This document shows, one piece after another, positions 1 through 7,593 of a stretch of 18,579 nucleotides of DNA. The notes beneath the pieces were generated by a model. It was not told the DNA's origin. It was given only the letters and a program-made list of their open reading frames with translations, and searched no databases. The position numbers and the translations under genes were made by a program. How positions within the stretch are numbered: the stretch's first letter is position 1; the number at the start of each line of letters is the position of its first letter. Origin of the DNA: DATBFX01 sp036558305 (GTDB taxonomy: Bacteria > Chloroflexota > Chloroflexia > Thermomicrobiales > UBA6265); the NCBI GenBank assembly GCA_036558305.1, contig DATBFX010000289.1, positions 1 to 18,579 of the forward strand, given 5' to 3'.

Positions 1-1131
1 CTCCCGGTCGGCACCACCATCCACTGGCACGGCCTCGACGTCTCGCCCGCGATGGACGGCCCCGCCGGGCTGAATCAGGCGCCGGTCGAACCGGGCGAGA
101 CCTTCACCTACGACTTCGTCGCCACCCCGGCCGGCACCCGCTGGTACCACTCCCACACCGACGTCGCCACCCAGGTCATGCTCGGGCTCTATGGGTCGTT
201 CATCGTCGAACCGAAACACGGCGGTACCCACTACGACCGGGACGACACCTACGTCCTCTCCGAGTGGGACAACGAGCTGACCCCCGCCGTCGCCAGCGGC
301 GCGGCGCCGCGCGGCCCCCGCGACCAGGCGCTTTCGGGTGGGGCGTTCGGCACCGACGAGTTCCTGATGAACGGCAAGATGCACGAGGCGATCCCGCCGA
401 TCGTGGTCAAGGAAGGCGACGAGGTCCTCCTCCGCCTGATCAACGCCGGCACCCTGGCCCACCCCTTCCACACCCACGGCCACTCCTTCAAGATCGTCGC
501 CACCGACGGCAACCCGGTCCCGGCTGCAGCGCAAATGACGAAGGACACGGTCCTGATCGCGCCGGGGGAGCGCTACGACCTCGCCTTCGAGGCGAACAAT
601 CCGGGTGTCTGGATGGTCCACTGCCACATCGAAAACCACGCGGCGAACGGGATGATGACGGTGATTCAGTACGAGGGAGCCAAGCCGACCGGGCCGCTCG
701 GCGAGTTCTGGGATCTCACGCCCACCGCGGGTCAGGAGGTGCCGAGCCACGACGGGACCGACTCTGGCCACGGCGCCCACGACGGGCACGGGATGCACGA
801 GGGCGACGCCGCACCATCCGCCAGCCGGGCGGCCGGGATGTCCTCCGCGACGAGTGCGGCCCAGACGGCCGGAGACGTCGTCTGGCTAGCGATGGAGGAC
901 GACCGCTTCGATCCGAAGGCGCTCACGGTCACGGTCGGCACCACCGTCACCTGGATCAACAAGGGGGCCGACTGGCACAGCGTGGCCGCCTTGGACGGCA
1001 GCTTCGCGTCCGACCAGGTCGCGCCGGGCCAAACCTTCTCACACACCTTCGCCACACCCGGGACCTACCCGTTCCTCTGCCGGCACCACGGACGGCAGGG
1101 GATGATCGGTCAGATCGTCGTCACCGAATGA
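1..1131 (+). CDS. Multicopper oxidase with C-terminal cupredoxin domain (5' end outside window)
   Basis: Partial gene: the reading frame is open from base 1, so the N-terminus lies upstream; 376 residues are visible. All four copper-binding His motifs of the multicopper oxidase family can be seen: HWHG (residues 8-11), WYHSH (49-52), HPFHTHGH (154-161) and HCHIENH (207-213), the last holding the Cys of the type-1 site flanked by trinuclear-centre His. The visible part thus covers the end of the Cu-oxidase_3 domain and the Cu-oxidase_2 domain. A His/Asp/Gly-rich linker (about 247-271) leads to an extra plastocyanin-like domain (about 293-376) with a full type-1 site: H326, C360, H363, M368 (CxxHxxxxM). 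Expected role: oxidation of Cu(I), metal or phenolic substrates with O2 reduction outside the membrane, the extra cupredoxin being a possible electron donor or acceptor (inference). A gene for another double cupredoxin follows after 104 bp. Substrate cannot be told from sequence. Confidence 0.93.
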   Translation, partial: LPVGTTIHWHGLDVSPAMDGPAGLNQAPVEPGETFTYDFVATPAGTRWYHSHTDVATQVMLGLYGSFIVEPKHGGTHYDRDDTYVLSEWDNELTPAVASGAAPRGPRDQALSGGAFGTDEFLMNGKMHEAIPPIVVKEGDEVLLRLINAGTLAHPFHTHGHSFKIVATDGNPVPAAAQMTKDTVLIAPGERYDLAFEANNPGVWMVHCHIENHAANGMMTVIQYEGAKPTGPLGEFWDLTPTAGQEVPSHDGTDSGHGAHDGHGMHEGDAAPSASRAAGMSSATSAAQTAGDVVWLAMEDDRFDPKALTVTVGTTVTWINKGADWHSVAALDGSFASDQVAPGQTFSHTFATPGTYPFLCRHHGRQGMIGQIVVTE

Positions 1132-1235
1132 CGACGTGCCGAGTGCCGAAAGGAGGAGAGATCGCACCCCAAGGCGACTCACTGAATCGGGTTGGACCGA
1201 CATGAGCAGCAGTGCCACACGCAAGGGGGATTGAA

Positions 1236-2462
1236 ATGCGCATCGATCGCAGTTCCCGACCGCAGGCGATCACGCTCGCCCAGACCATCGACGGCGCCCA
1301 GAGGGCACCCGGCAATGGGCAACTCTCCCGCCGCGAGGCCCTGCGCCTCCTCGGCGGCGCCGGTCTCGCCGCCGCCGCCTTCACGACCCTCGGTCGCCGC
1401 GCCTTCGCCCAGGACAACGGCACACCGCCGGCGATGGCGACCCCGCAGATCGGTCCGCAGGCCGACGGCAGCATCCTCTGGCACGTCAAGGTCGGCGACA
1501 TGAAGATGGAGCAGAAGCCGATCGTCGAGCTCCACGGGTTCTTCCCGGGCGAGATCACGATCAACGCCGGCGATTCGATCTGGTTCGACTACGGGATGGG
1601 CGGGTTCCACACCGTCAGCTTCCTCTCCGGCGGCCAGGTACCGCCGATCCTGATTCCGGACCCGGAAGCGGACACACCGGAAGGCGGCGCTCCGCCGCAG
1701 TTGATCATCCATCCGCAGATCCCCTTCCCGCACGGCGGTGACACCTACGACGGCACCGGCTACGTCAGCTCAGGCATCGACTTCTTTCGCGATCCGACTC
1801 AGCCGTACGTCCTCAAGTTCACCAAGGCCGGCAGCTACGACTACCTTTGCCTCATCCACCCCTCGGTGATGAAGGCGAAGGTGATCGTCCAGGAGACCGG
1901 TGCCGCGGCGGTGCGCACCCAGAGCGAGTACGACCAGATCGCCGCCGACGAGACCGCCACGCTCTACGACCAGGCCGCCACCGAGATGGCGAAATACGGC
2001 CAGGCGGCCAGCACCAAGAACGCCGATGGCACCACGTCGTGGGAACTGACGGTCGGCGCCGGCGGCGACACCCAGGCGCGGGTCCAGTCCTTCCTCCCCA
2101 CCGAACTCGAGATCACGGTCGGCGACACGGTGAAGTGGGTCCACCGGGCGCCGGGCGAGCCGCACACCGTCTCCTTCGCCGGCGCCGGCGAGGTGACACC
2201 GGAAGATACGATCGTCGAGCAGTTCGCCGACGGGACGCCGAAGTTCGTCCAGAGCATGCAGACCCTCCTGCCGCAGGGTGGCAACGTCTGGAGCGGCTCC
2301 GGCTGGCTCAACTCAGGTTACCTGGGCTTTCCGGACCTCGCGCGGCCGGTGGAGTGGGAAGCCACCTTCGACACGCCGGGGGACTTCACCTACTTCTGCG
2401 CCCTCCACGGCGATGCGAAGGGCGAAGGCATGGCCGCCAAGCTCACAGTCTCGCCGAAGTAG
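1236..2462 (+). CDS. Tat-exported protein with two cupredoxin domains
   Basis: 408 residues from ATG 1236, chosen because AAGGGGG lies 6 nt upstream; a GTG at 1212 in the same frame would add 8 residues but has no ribosome site. The N-terminus has a twin-arginine signal (SRREALRLL, residues 31-39, then an Ala/Gly-rich hydrophobic stretch and a likely cleavage after AFA, residue 58), so the protein should be folded, probably copper-loaded, before export. Domain 1 (about 78-220) carries type-1 ligands H125, C205, H208, M212. Domain 2 (about 268-408) carries H310, C388, H391, M399. The two domains share wording such as HTVSF and a YLC/YFC..H copper loop, so they look like an internal duplication. 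It probably works with the preceding multicopper oxidase as an extracytoplasmic electron carrier or copper-binding protein; the operon link is inferred from same strand and 104 bp spacing. Partner and redox role are not shown by sequence. Confidence 0.85.
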   Translation: MRIDRSSRPQAITLAQTIDGAQRAPGNGQLSRREALRLLGGAGLAAAAFTTLGRRAFAQDNGTPPAMATPQIGPQADGSILWHVKVGDMKMEQKPIVELHGFFPGEITINAGDSIWFDYGMGGFHTVSFLSGGQVPPILIPDPEADTPEGGAPPQLIIHPQIPFPHGGDTYDGTGYVSSGIDFFRDPTQPYVLKFTKAGSYDYLCLIHPSVMKAKVIVQETGAAAVRTQSEYDQIAADETATLYDQAATEMAKYGQAASTKNADGTTSWELTVGAGGDTQARVQSFLPTELEITVGDTVKWVHRAPGEPHTVSFAGAGEVTPEDTIVEQFADGTPKFVQSMQTLLPQGGNVWSGSGWLNSGYLGFPDLARPVEWEATFDTPGDFTYFCALHGDAKGEGMAAKLTVSPK

Positions 2463-2473
2463 GCCGCTCGACC

Positions 2474-2674
2474 GTGGCAGTCGCGGTCGTCCTCAAACCG
2501 AACGACGTGAGCGCCGTCTTGCGCGACCGGTCCGGAGCCGTCGATGGGCCCCGATCGGGCACGCTCGGCGACCACGTCTTCGCGCGCTTGAGCGAGGCCC
2601 AACGCTCCGAGTGGACCGACTTCCGCCGCCACGTCTCCGCCTGGGAGCGGGAGCGGTACCTGGAGGTGCATTAG
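2474..2674 (+). CDS. Possible small hypothetical protein (66 aa)
   Basis: A GTG-initiated frame 11 bp after the double-cupredoxin gene and ending just before the terminator at 2719. The C-terminal part (from about residue 38: LSEAQRSEWTDFRRH, then WERERYLEVH) looks like a charged amphipathic helix with normal amino-acid use, which is why I list it. No clear Shine-Dalgarno site precedes the GTG, and the N-terminal third is unremarkable. I do not recognise a family. It could be a real last gene of the copper operon or a chance frame in GC-rich DNA. Confidence 0.3.
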   Translation: MAVAVVLKPNDVSAVLRDRSGAVDGPRSGTLGDHVFARLSEAQRSEWTDFRRHVSAWERERYLEVH

Positions 2675-2999
2675 CCAGGCGTTTGGCGGCAAACGGTACA
2701 CCCGATCCGGGGACACGAGCGGGGGCGGTCAGACGGACCGCCCCCGCGTCTTTGCTCCGGCCCACAGGTCGGACCGGTCCGGTCGGTCGGTGACCACGGC
2801 GCGACGCGGAGCGCAAAACGGAGGGAGGTGGGCGACCGCCGTCCGCGCGCAAGTTACGTACGCTCCGGCCCCCGGCCATTCCACCGCCGTCCGTAATCCC
2901 TACGACGCGAACCGAACCGACAATCGTCAAGATGGGGCCGTCTCCCAACGACGATTCCGGGGAGACCGAGGACGAGGAGTAGCCGGAAAGGAGAACGAC
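2675..2999. other. Intergenic region with terminator, no convincing gene
   Basis: About 325 bp between the copper genes and the next small gene. It holds the strong hairpin at 2719-2747. After it I see only GC-rich sequence leading to a good ribosome binding site (AAAGGAG at 2987-2993) for the gene at 3000. No copy of the TTCAT tandem promoter motif is present and I could not identify a convincing -35/-10 pair. Confidence 0.6.
2719..2747 (+). terminator. Intrinsic terminator-like hairpin after the copper genes
   Basis: A perfect 12-bp stem: bases 2719-2730 pair with 2736-2747, with loop AGACG. The core is GGGGGCGGTC/GACCGCCCCC. It is followed by GTCTTTGCT, a weak T-rich run. Position after the last copper-operon frame supports a transcription terminator; the poor T tract makes an alternative role as a REP-like palindrome possible. 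Confidence 0.7.
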
Positions 3000-3242
3000 A
3001 TGATTCCAGGGCTGACTCCGGGCGAAATCATGCGGATGCACGAGGAGCGCGTCCAGCAGATATTGGACGACATGGAACCGTTCCGCTTCCATCGGCCGAT
3101 CGTTCGGCTGGCACGGGCGGTCGCGGTAAGCGCCGGCGGAGCGATTGGCCGGATCCGGCGCGCTCAGGTCGGTGCCGAAGGCCGCCTGGGAAGTGGACAA
3201 GCGAACGTGGCCGCCGACGAGGTGGTCGGGCTCGCGAAATGA
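3000..3242 (+). CDS. Small hypothetical protein (80 aa)
   Basis: ATG 3000 is preceded by AAAGGAG with 6 nt spacing, which fixes the start. The 80-residue product has an acidic/basic N-terminal helix (starting MIPGLTPGEIMRMHEERV) and a basic, Ala/Gly-rich middle (RLARAVAVSAGGAIGRIRR, about residues 36-54) that could be an amphipathic helix lying on a membrane. No signal peptide or known motif. It is the first of two adjacent small genes, each with an excellent ribosome site; the next begins 155 bp downstream. I do not recognise the family. Confidence 0.6.
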   Translation: MIPGLTPGEIMRMHEERVQQILDDMEPFRFHRPIVRLARAVAVSAGGAIGRIRRAQVGAEGRLGSGQANVAADEVVGLAK

Positions 3243-3397
3243 GAACCCGGGCGATGAGGCGACGCGCGATTCAACCGTTGCGCCGACCGGATCGCCGGCG
3301 ATCGGCCGTCGCTCCGTGACCCATTGCGGACCGCCGGCCGATCGCCGGTCCGGCGACGCCGCGACGATGGCAATGAGCGCGCGAAGGAGGATCGACG

Positions 3398-3715
3398 ATG
3401 CGTCCATACAGTAGTCTCGGCCTGAATAGCTTTCGTCCTCATCACGACGACGTGGTGCAAGCCTTTCGCGATCGTCGGTTCGCGGCGCCGCAGTATCTCG
3501 CCGCCGAAGGTCGGCGCCTGGGGTTCATCGCCGAAGCCGAACGGGCCCGGCTGGTGCGGCAAGCCGGTTGCCGGCCGGCCGGGATCGCCGCGATGCTCGT
3601 CGCGGTCCGGCAGACGATGGGGACGGCGCTGGTCCGGCTGGGCGTACGTCTCACCGTGCCTGCCCCGACCCGAGGTGCCGTCCCCGTCGTCGGGGGCCCC
3701 GAACCTCGGCGATGA
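3398..3715 (+). CDS. Small basic hypothetical protein (105 aa)
   Basis: ATG 3398 follows AAGGAGG with 7 nt spacing, a near-ideal ribosome site. The product contains a charged helix with AEAERARLVRQAG (about residues 45-57) followed by a hydrophobic/basic stretch, VAVRQTMGTALVRLGVRL (about 68-85). Short proteins with an ERxRLVRQA segment followed by a basic amphipathic helix are common uncharacterised proteins in GC-rich Gram-positive-type genomes (my recollection, no search done). The Pro/Gly-rich C-terminal tail from residue 86 on is unlike the rest and may be read-through of a lost stop. Role unknown. Confidence 0.55.
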   Translation: MRPYSSLGLNSFRPHHDDVVQAFRDRRFAAPQYLAAEGRRLGFIAEAERARLVRQAGCRPAGIAAMLVAVRQTMGTALVRLGVRLTVPAPTRGAVPVVGGPEPRR

Positions 3716-3865
3716 CCTTCCCGATCCTTACCCGACCGAAGAGCCGGGCGCGGCGGGTGGCAAGAGTAGGCAGGATCGGCCGCGACGAACGCGCGGTGTC
3801 CCGCGAGGCGTGGGGCGACCCGGCCATCGCGTCGATACCGAGTGCCAAACCGAAGCGTGGCCGCC

Positions 3866-4154
3866 ATGGCACACCCGCCGGTCGAATCCTCGTCGAGCGA
3901 GCCGTCGCGACGCTTTGCCGACCTTGTGGCGGCGCTCATCGCTGCATCTGTCCGCGGAGCGCCGCGCGGCTTTCGCCGGAGAGCCGGTGGACGGGGCGCT
4001 GGGCGCCTACACGGTCACGGACGACGACATCGACGCGCCGCGGCGACACGGCCTCGACGAGGACGCCATCTTCGAATTGACGATCGCCTGCGCCGTCGGC
4101 GAGACCCATGCGCGGTTGCAGGCCGGATTGACGGCGTTGGGGTACGACGCATGA
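3866..4154 (+). pseudogene. Broken carboxymuconolactone-decarboxylase-like gene (first of pair)
   Basis: The N-terminal part reads from ATG 3866 in one frame (MAHPPVESSSSEPSRRFADL). The C-terminal part reads in another frame from about 3950: AERRAAFAGEPVDGALGAY, then VTDDDID, then DEDAIFELTIACAVG and a final ARLQAGLTALG, ending at TGA 4152-4154. This is the wording of small CMD/AhpD-fold companion proteins. One frameshift near 3940-3960 separates the halves. Relative to intact relatives as I remember them, roughly ten residues between GALGAY and VTDDD are also missing, which argues for true decay rather than a single sequencing error. The stop overlaps the next relic's start (ATGA at 4151-4154), so the pair was once translationally coupled. 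The original start is uncertain. Confidence 0.55.
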
Positions 4155-4665
4155 GTCTGCGCTCGACGATCCTGGAACGCAGCCAGCGTCTCCGCGCGCG
4201 TCGCCATTCGCTTGATTGGACTGGGTGCCCGGACCAAGCCCGACGACGTCGCCCGCATCGTCCTCTACCGACCCGGGCCTCTTCGGCCGCCCGTGTTTGC
4301 GTTTGACGAGGGAGGTCATGCGTGGCGAGTCCAACTGGACCGCCGGCGAGCACGAATTGTTCGTCGCGTCCGTCTCCCGGCGCAACGCCTGCACCTTCTG
4401 CACCGGTCAGCGAGGCGAGCACGGCCACGCTGGCCGTGCTCGCCAAGCAGGTCGGGTCGGAACGGGCGCTGATGCCGGAGCATGTAACTCCTGCCCGGCG
4501 AGCCGGCGTCTCGGAGCAGGCGCTCTCCGACGCGCTCCACGTCGCCTTCGGGTTCGACGTCGTCAACCGGCTGGCCGACGCCTTCGGCGCCAGCGACGAG
4601 GGCGCAGCGGATCGACGTCGCACCGCGGCCGGACTCTACCGCATGGGCTACCGGGCGCCGGGTTG
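4151..4665 (+). pseudogene. Broken CMD/AhpD-like (CxxC) gene (second of pair)
   Basis: Pieces of one protein appear in successive frames: MSLRSTILERSQRLRAR (from 4151), then LIGLGARTKPDDVARIVLYR (about 4211-4268), then LFGRPC..REVMRGESNWT and EHELFVASVSRRNACTFCT (about 4272-4404), then LAVLAKQVG and ARRAGVSEQALSDALHVAF, ending near RMGYRAP (about 4425-4665). The CxxC (codons at 4390 and 4399), with Glu 13 residues earlier, matches the redox/peroxidase-related CMD/AhpD signature. At least three frameshifts (near 4200, 4270 and 4405-4425) are needed. The distance from CxxC to the C-terminal helices is also shorter than in the family as I recall it, implying an internal deletion. No intact product is possible. 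The ATG overlaps the preceding stop, as expected for an ancestral two-gene unit. Confidence 0.6.
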
Positions 4666-5041
4666 CTTCCTCCGATCGTCGTCGGTCGGGCGCCACGATC
4701 GTTGCTTTGGGGTTGCCTTTAGGCTACCCGCCGAATACCGCGGTTGCATGGCCGCCGCCGTCGTGGACGGCGGGAAATCGGATCGGCCGTCCCGTTTCGC
4801 ATCCCCGGTCGCCCTTCATCTTCGCTTCATCTTGATCTGCCATGATCGCCCAGATCGGCGCCGGTATCGGCCGATGCATGCGTCTGTGTCGTCCCAGTCA
4901 CCTTCATCGTCGCACAAGCGACGCCGGCGATGAGTGACAATCGCACTTCGGCTCGGCCCCCGGTTGCGATCCGCGACGCTGCTCGCGCCGGTCTTGCCGT
5001 GCCGGGGGCGTCAACGCGGGCGCAGGAGGGACCTGTAACCC
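4666..5041. other. Long leader/promoter region before the glycosyltransferase operon
   Basis: About 375 bp without a convincing gene. It contains the tandem TTCAT promoter at 4815-4846, about 190 bp upstream of the coding start. An in-frame TAA at 5036-5038 rules out an earlier start for the downstream gene. A 44-codon frame from ATG 4930 (MSDNRTSARPPV...) overlaps the start of the glycosyltransferase in another frame; it has no ribosome site and could only be a leader peptide if real. The leader is unusually long compared with the other four promoters of this type. Confidence 0.5.
4815..4846 (+). promoter_or_regulatory. Tandem TTCAT box promoter (site A)
   Basis: TTCATC at 4815 and TTCAT at 4826 (11 bp apart), then 10 bp, then CATGAT at 4841-4846 as the -10-like element. 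Same strand as the glycosyltransferase operon that begins at 5042. It matches four other sites in the window in every fixed position of TTCATC-N3-R-Y-TTCAT-N10-YANNRT. Confidence 0.75.
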
Positions 5042-6805
5042 ATGCCGGTCGATCGGGAGGATGACGGCGAGCCGTCGGGGCGCGAGCACGGTCGCAAGGT
5101 GCTCATCTTCACCGCCACCGCCGGTGGCGGTCACGTCGCCTCCGCGCGGGCGGTGCGCGACGCCGTCGCGCGGGCCGGTCACCGCGCCGTCATCCTCGAC
5201 GGCCTCGAGGTGATGAGCCGCCGCCTCAAGTGGTTCCAGGTCGATTGCTACGCCTGGCAACTCGAACACACCCCGTGGACCTACGGTATCGGTTTTCGCA
5301 TCCTCGGTCTCCCGCCCGTCGCCGCGCTGATCCGCTTCCTGATCGGATTCCTCTGGGGCGACAAACTGCTCGCCGCCATCGCCGAGGCGAAGACCGACGT
5401 CGTCGTCTCGACCTATCCCGTGGTCACCGCCGGCCTCGGGCGCTTGATCGCCGCCGGCCGCCTCGACCTCCCGGTCGTCGCCCCCATTACCGACTTCGGC
5501 GCTCATCCACTCTGGGTCTCACCACACGTCGACTTCCACCTCGCCCCCTGCCGCCGCACCCTCGAACTCGTCGAGCAGGCGGGCGGACGGGGACGGGTGA
5601 TGACCTTCCCGGTCGGCGAGCGCTTCGCCCATCTCCCCTCGCGGCACGAGGCGCGCGCGGCGCTCGGTCTGCCGCCCGACGCCGTCATCCCCCTGATCGT
5701 CGGCGGCACCTGGGGCGTCGGCGACATCGAGGGCACGACCGTCGCTGCGGTCGCCGCGGGTGCCTATCCCGTCGTCGTCACGGCCGGCAACACCGACCTG
5801 CGATCACGCCTGGAGGCGCGCTTCCCCGGCGAGGCGGCCGCCCGCATCCTCGGCTGGACCGACCAGATCCCCATGCTGATGGCCGCCGCCGATTGCCTCA
5901 TCCAGAGCGCGGGCGGCGTGACCTGTCTGGAGGCGATGGCCGTCGGCTTGCCGATCCTCTTCGTCAAACCCATCGCCGGTCACGGCGGGTTCAACTCGCG
6001 GATCATGGCCGAAGCCGGTGCCGCACTGCCGATCCGCACCACGCGCGAACTCGAAACCGTCCTCCACGAGGTGGTCGCGGGTGCCGCCACGCTGGCGCCC
6101 CCGGCATGCGATCCAGGCGTCGCGGTTGCGTCCGCCGTCCTCGCGGCGCTGCCCCATCGTGTCGAACCCCAGGCGCCCCGTCGCATCCCGGTTGTTCGCC
6201 CGCTGATGGCCGCCGCCATCCTGGCGTTGGTCGCCTGGGTGAGTTTCTCCCCGTGGGTGATGGCCCTGGCCGTCGAGCGCACCCCCCTGCCGGTCGTCGA
6301 GGACGACGGACCTCCCGGCACCGTCTCCGTCGTCGTCCGCACCGACGACCCCGCGATCGCGGCCGCGCTCGAACAGGCCATCGACCGGTCGCACCTTCCG
6401 GTTGCCCTCTTCGTCGATGCGCGTGCCACGGCGGGATTGACGGCGGACCCCCGCGTCACGTTCGGGGTCGCCGAAGACCGCTTGCCCCGCACCCATGCCA
6501 ACCCCGTCAATCGCTGGCGCCGGATCCACGCGACCGCCCGTGCCCTGGAACAGACGACCGGCATCGCCCCCCGCTACGTCCTCCCCAGCGGCGACCGCTC
6601 GGATCTGGTCGACCTTGCCGTCGCCCCGCGGCATACCCGCGTCCTGGTCGGTGTCCAGGGAACGGACCGACCGCTCCGCGCGGGTCTCGTCGTGATCGAC
6701 ACGAGCGGGCTAACCCCCGCCGACGCGGTTGCCGAGGTCGAGCAGCGCCTGGCGGACATCGCCGCGGCGGGTCTTCGGGCGATCCCGCTCGAAGCGATGT
6801 CGTAG
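5042..6805 (+). CDS. GT28/MGDG-synthase-type glycosyltransferase fused to degenerate NodB domain
   Basis: 587 residues; ATG 5042 has AGGAGGG 11 nt upstream. Residues about 19-180 resemble the MGDG_synth N-terminal domain, with the acceptor-side glycine loop TATAGGGH (24-31). Residues about 215-345 are the nucleotide-sugar-binding half (GWTDQIPMLMAAADCLIQSA from about 271, then GGVTCLEAMAVGLPI from about 291). Such enzymes transfer a sugar from a UDP-sugar to diacylglycerol or a lipid-linked acceptor at the inner membrane face. A hydrophobic segment at about 386-411 (MAAAILALVAWVSFS...) should span the membrane. The remaining about 425-587 follow the order of a NodB fold (VSVVVRTDDP, ALFVDARATAGL, ARALEQTTGIAPRY, RAGLVVIDT) but lack the DD, HxxxH and RPPYG metal/catalytic motifs, so this extracytoplasmic domain is probably a binding or scaffold module. 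First gene of an operon with a functional deacetylase. Confidence 0.82.
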   Translation: MPVDREDDGEPSGREHGRKVLIFTATAGGGHVASARAVRDAVARAGHRAVILDGLEVMSRRLKWFQVDCYAWQLEHTPWTYGIGFRILGLPPVAALIRFLIGFLWGDKLLAAIAEAKTDVVVSTYPVVTAGLGRLIAAGRLDLPVVAPITDFGAHPLWVSPHVDFHLAPCRRTLELVEQAGGRGRVMTFPVGERFAHLPSRHEARAALGLPPDAVIPLIVGGTWGVGDIEGTTVAAVAAGAYPVVVTAGNTDLRSRLEARFPGEAAARILGWTDQIPMLMAAADCLIQSAGGVTCLEAMAVGLPILFVKPIAGHGGFNSRIMAEAGAALPIRTTRELETVLHEVVAGAATLAPPACDPGVAVASAVLAALPHRVEPQAPRRIPVVRPLMAAAILALVAWVSFSPWVMALAVERTPLPVVEDDGPPGTVSVVVRTDDPAIAAALEQAIDRSHLPVALFVDARATAGLTADPRVTFGVAEDRLPRTHANPVNRWRRIHATARALEQTTGIAPRYVLPSGDRSDLVDLAVAPRHTRVLVGVQGTDRPLRAGLVVIDTSGLTPADAVAEVEQRLADIAAAGLRAIPLEAMS

Positions 6806-6846
6806 CTGCTCACCGACGACCATCGAGTCCGCGCAAGAAGGACGTG

Positions 6847-7593
6847 ATGCGTCTCCCTCCCTTCGCTCTCTTGGCACCATCGATCGTGCTCGGGGCGGCC
6901 CACGCCGCCCCAGCGCTCTCGCAGATCGGCCCCGGCCGGCTCCTCTTCCCGGTCGTGACCCGCGTCGCCGGGGCCCGCTCCGTCGGTCTGACCTTCGACG
7001 ACGGTCCCGATCAACCGCTCGAACAGTTCCTCACCCTGCTCGCCCAATCCGGAGCCCGTGCCACCTTCTTCCTGATGGGCGAGCAGGTCGCGCGCTGGCC
7101 CGGCGCTCCCGGTTTGATCGCCAGCGCCGGGCACGAGATCGCCGTCCACGGCTACACCCACCGCGGCCACCTCCGCCGTACCCCCTGGGATCTCCGCGAC
7201 GACCTGCGGCGGGCGCGCGACCTGATCGAGGACGCGGCAGACCGCGCCACCGCCCTCTACCGCCCGCCCTACGGCGTCTTCAGTCTCGGCTCCTGGCGCG
7301 AGAGCGCGCGTCAGGGCTGGACGCGGGTTCTCTGGAGCCGGTGGGGCAAGGACTGGGAGGAGGCGACGACACCGCAGCGGATCGCCGGCATCATCGGCCG
7401 ACCCCGCGCCGGCGACGTCCTCCTCCTCCACGACTCCGACCGCTACAGCGCCCCCGGCTCCTGGCGCAATACGCTCGGGGCGCTCCCGATCATCCTCGAT
7501 CGCATCGCCGCCGCCGGTCTCGTTGCCCGCCCGGTGAGCGACCTCCTGGCCGAGGCCGAAGAGCATGGCGCACTTCGCGCGGCCGCGGACTGA
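6847..7593 (+). CDS. Polysaccharide deacetylase (NodB domain)
   Basis: 248 residues from ATG 6847 (GTG 6844 is an alternative), with AGAAGG 5 nt upstream and 41 bp after the glycosyltransferase. All hallmark motifs are present: TFDDGP (residues 49-54), the HxxxH metal pair H101/H105 in HGYTH, RPPYG after the catalytic-core helices, and LLHD near the C-terminus. It should therefore be a metal-dependent carbohydrate esterase 4 enzyme that removes N- or O-acyl groups, or a formyl group as in ArnD, from a glycan or glycolipid. A hydrophobic N-terminus (residues about 5-25) may be a signal peptide or anchor. The active domain here and the inactive copy at the end of the preceding protein suggest the two proteins work on the same substrate. 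The substrate is unknown. Confidence 0.9.
   Translation: MRLPPFALLAPSIVLGAAHAAPALSQIGPGRLLFPVVTRVAGARSVGLTFDDGPDQPLEQFLTLLAQSGARATFFLMGEQVARWPGAPGLIASAGHEIAVHGYTHRGHLRRTPWDLRDDLRRARDLIEDAADRATALYRPPYGVFSLGSWRESARQGWTRVLWSRWGKDWEEATTPQRIAGIIGRPRAGDVLLLHDSDRYSAPGSWRNTLGALPIILDRIAAAGLVARPVSDLLAEAEEHGALRAAAD

Noticed and set aside
1149..1156. Strong Shine-Dalgarno-like AAAGGAGG between the two copper genes
   Set aside because: No ATG, GTG or TTG lies at a usable distance downstream. A 10-codon frame from ATG 1202 is too far and too short to support.
5230..6846. Long upstream extension of the deacetylase frame inside the glycosyltransferase gene
   Set aside because: The extension is Arg/Pro/Gly-rich out-of-frame translation; the real protein starts at 6847 after a ribosome site.
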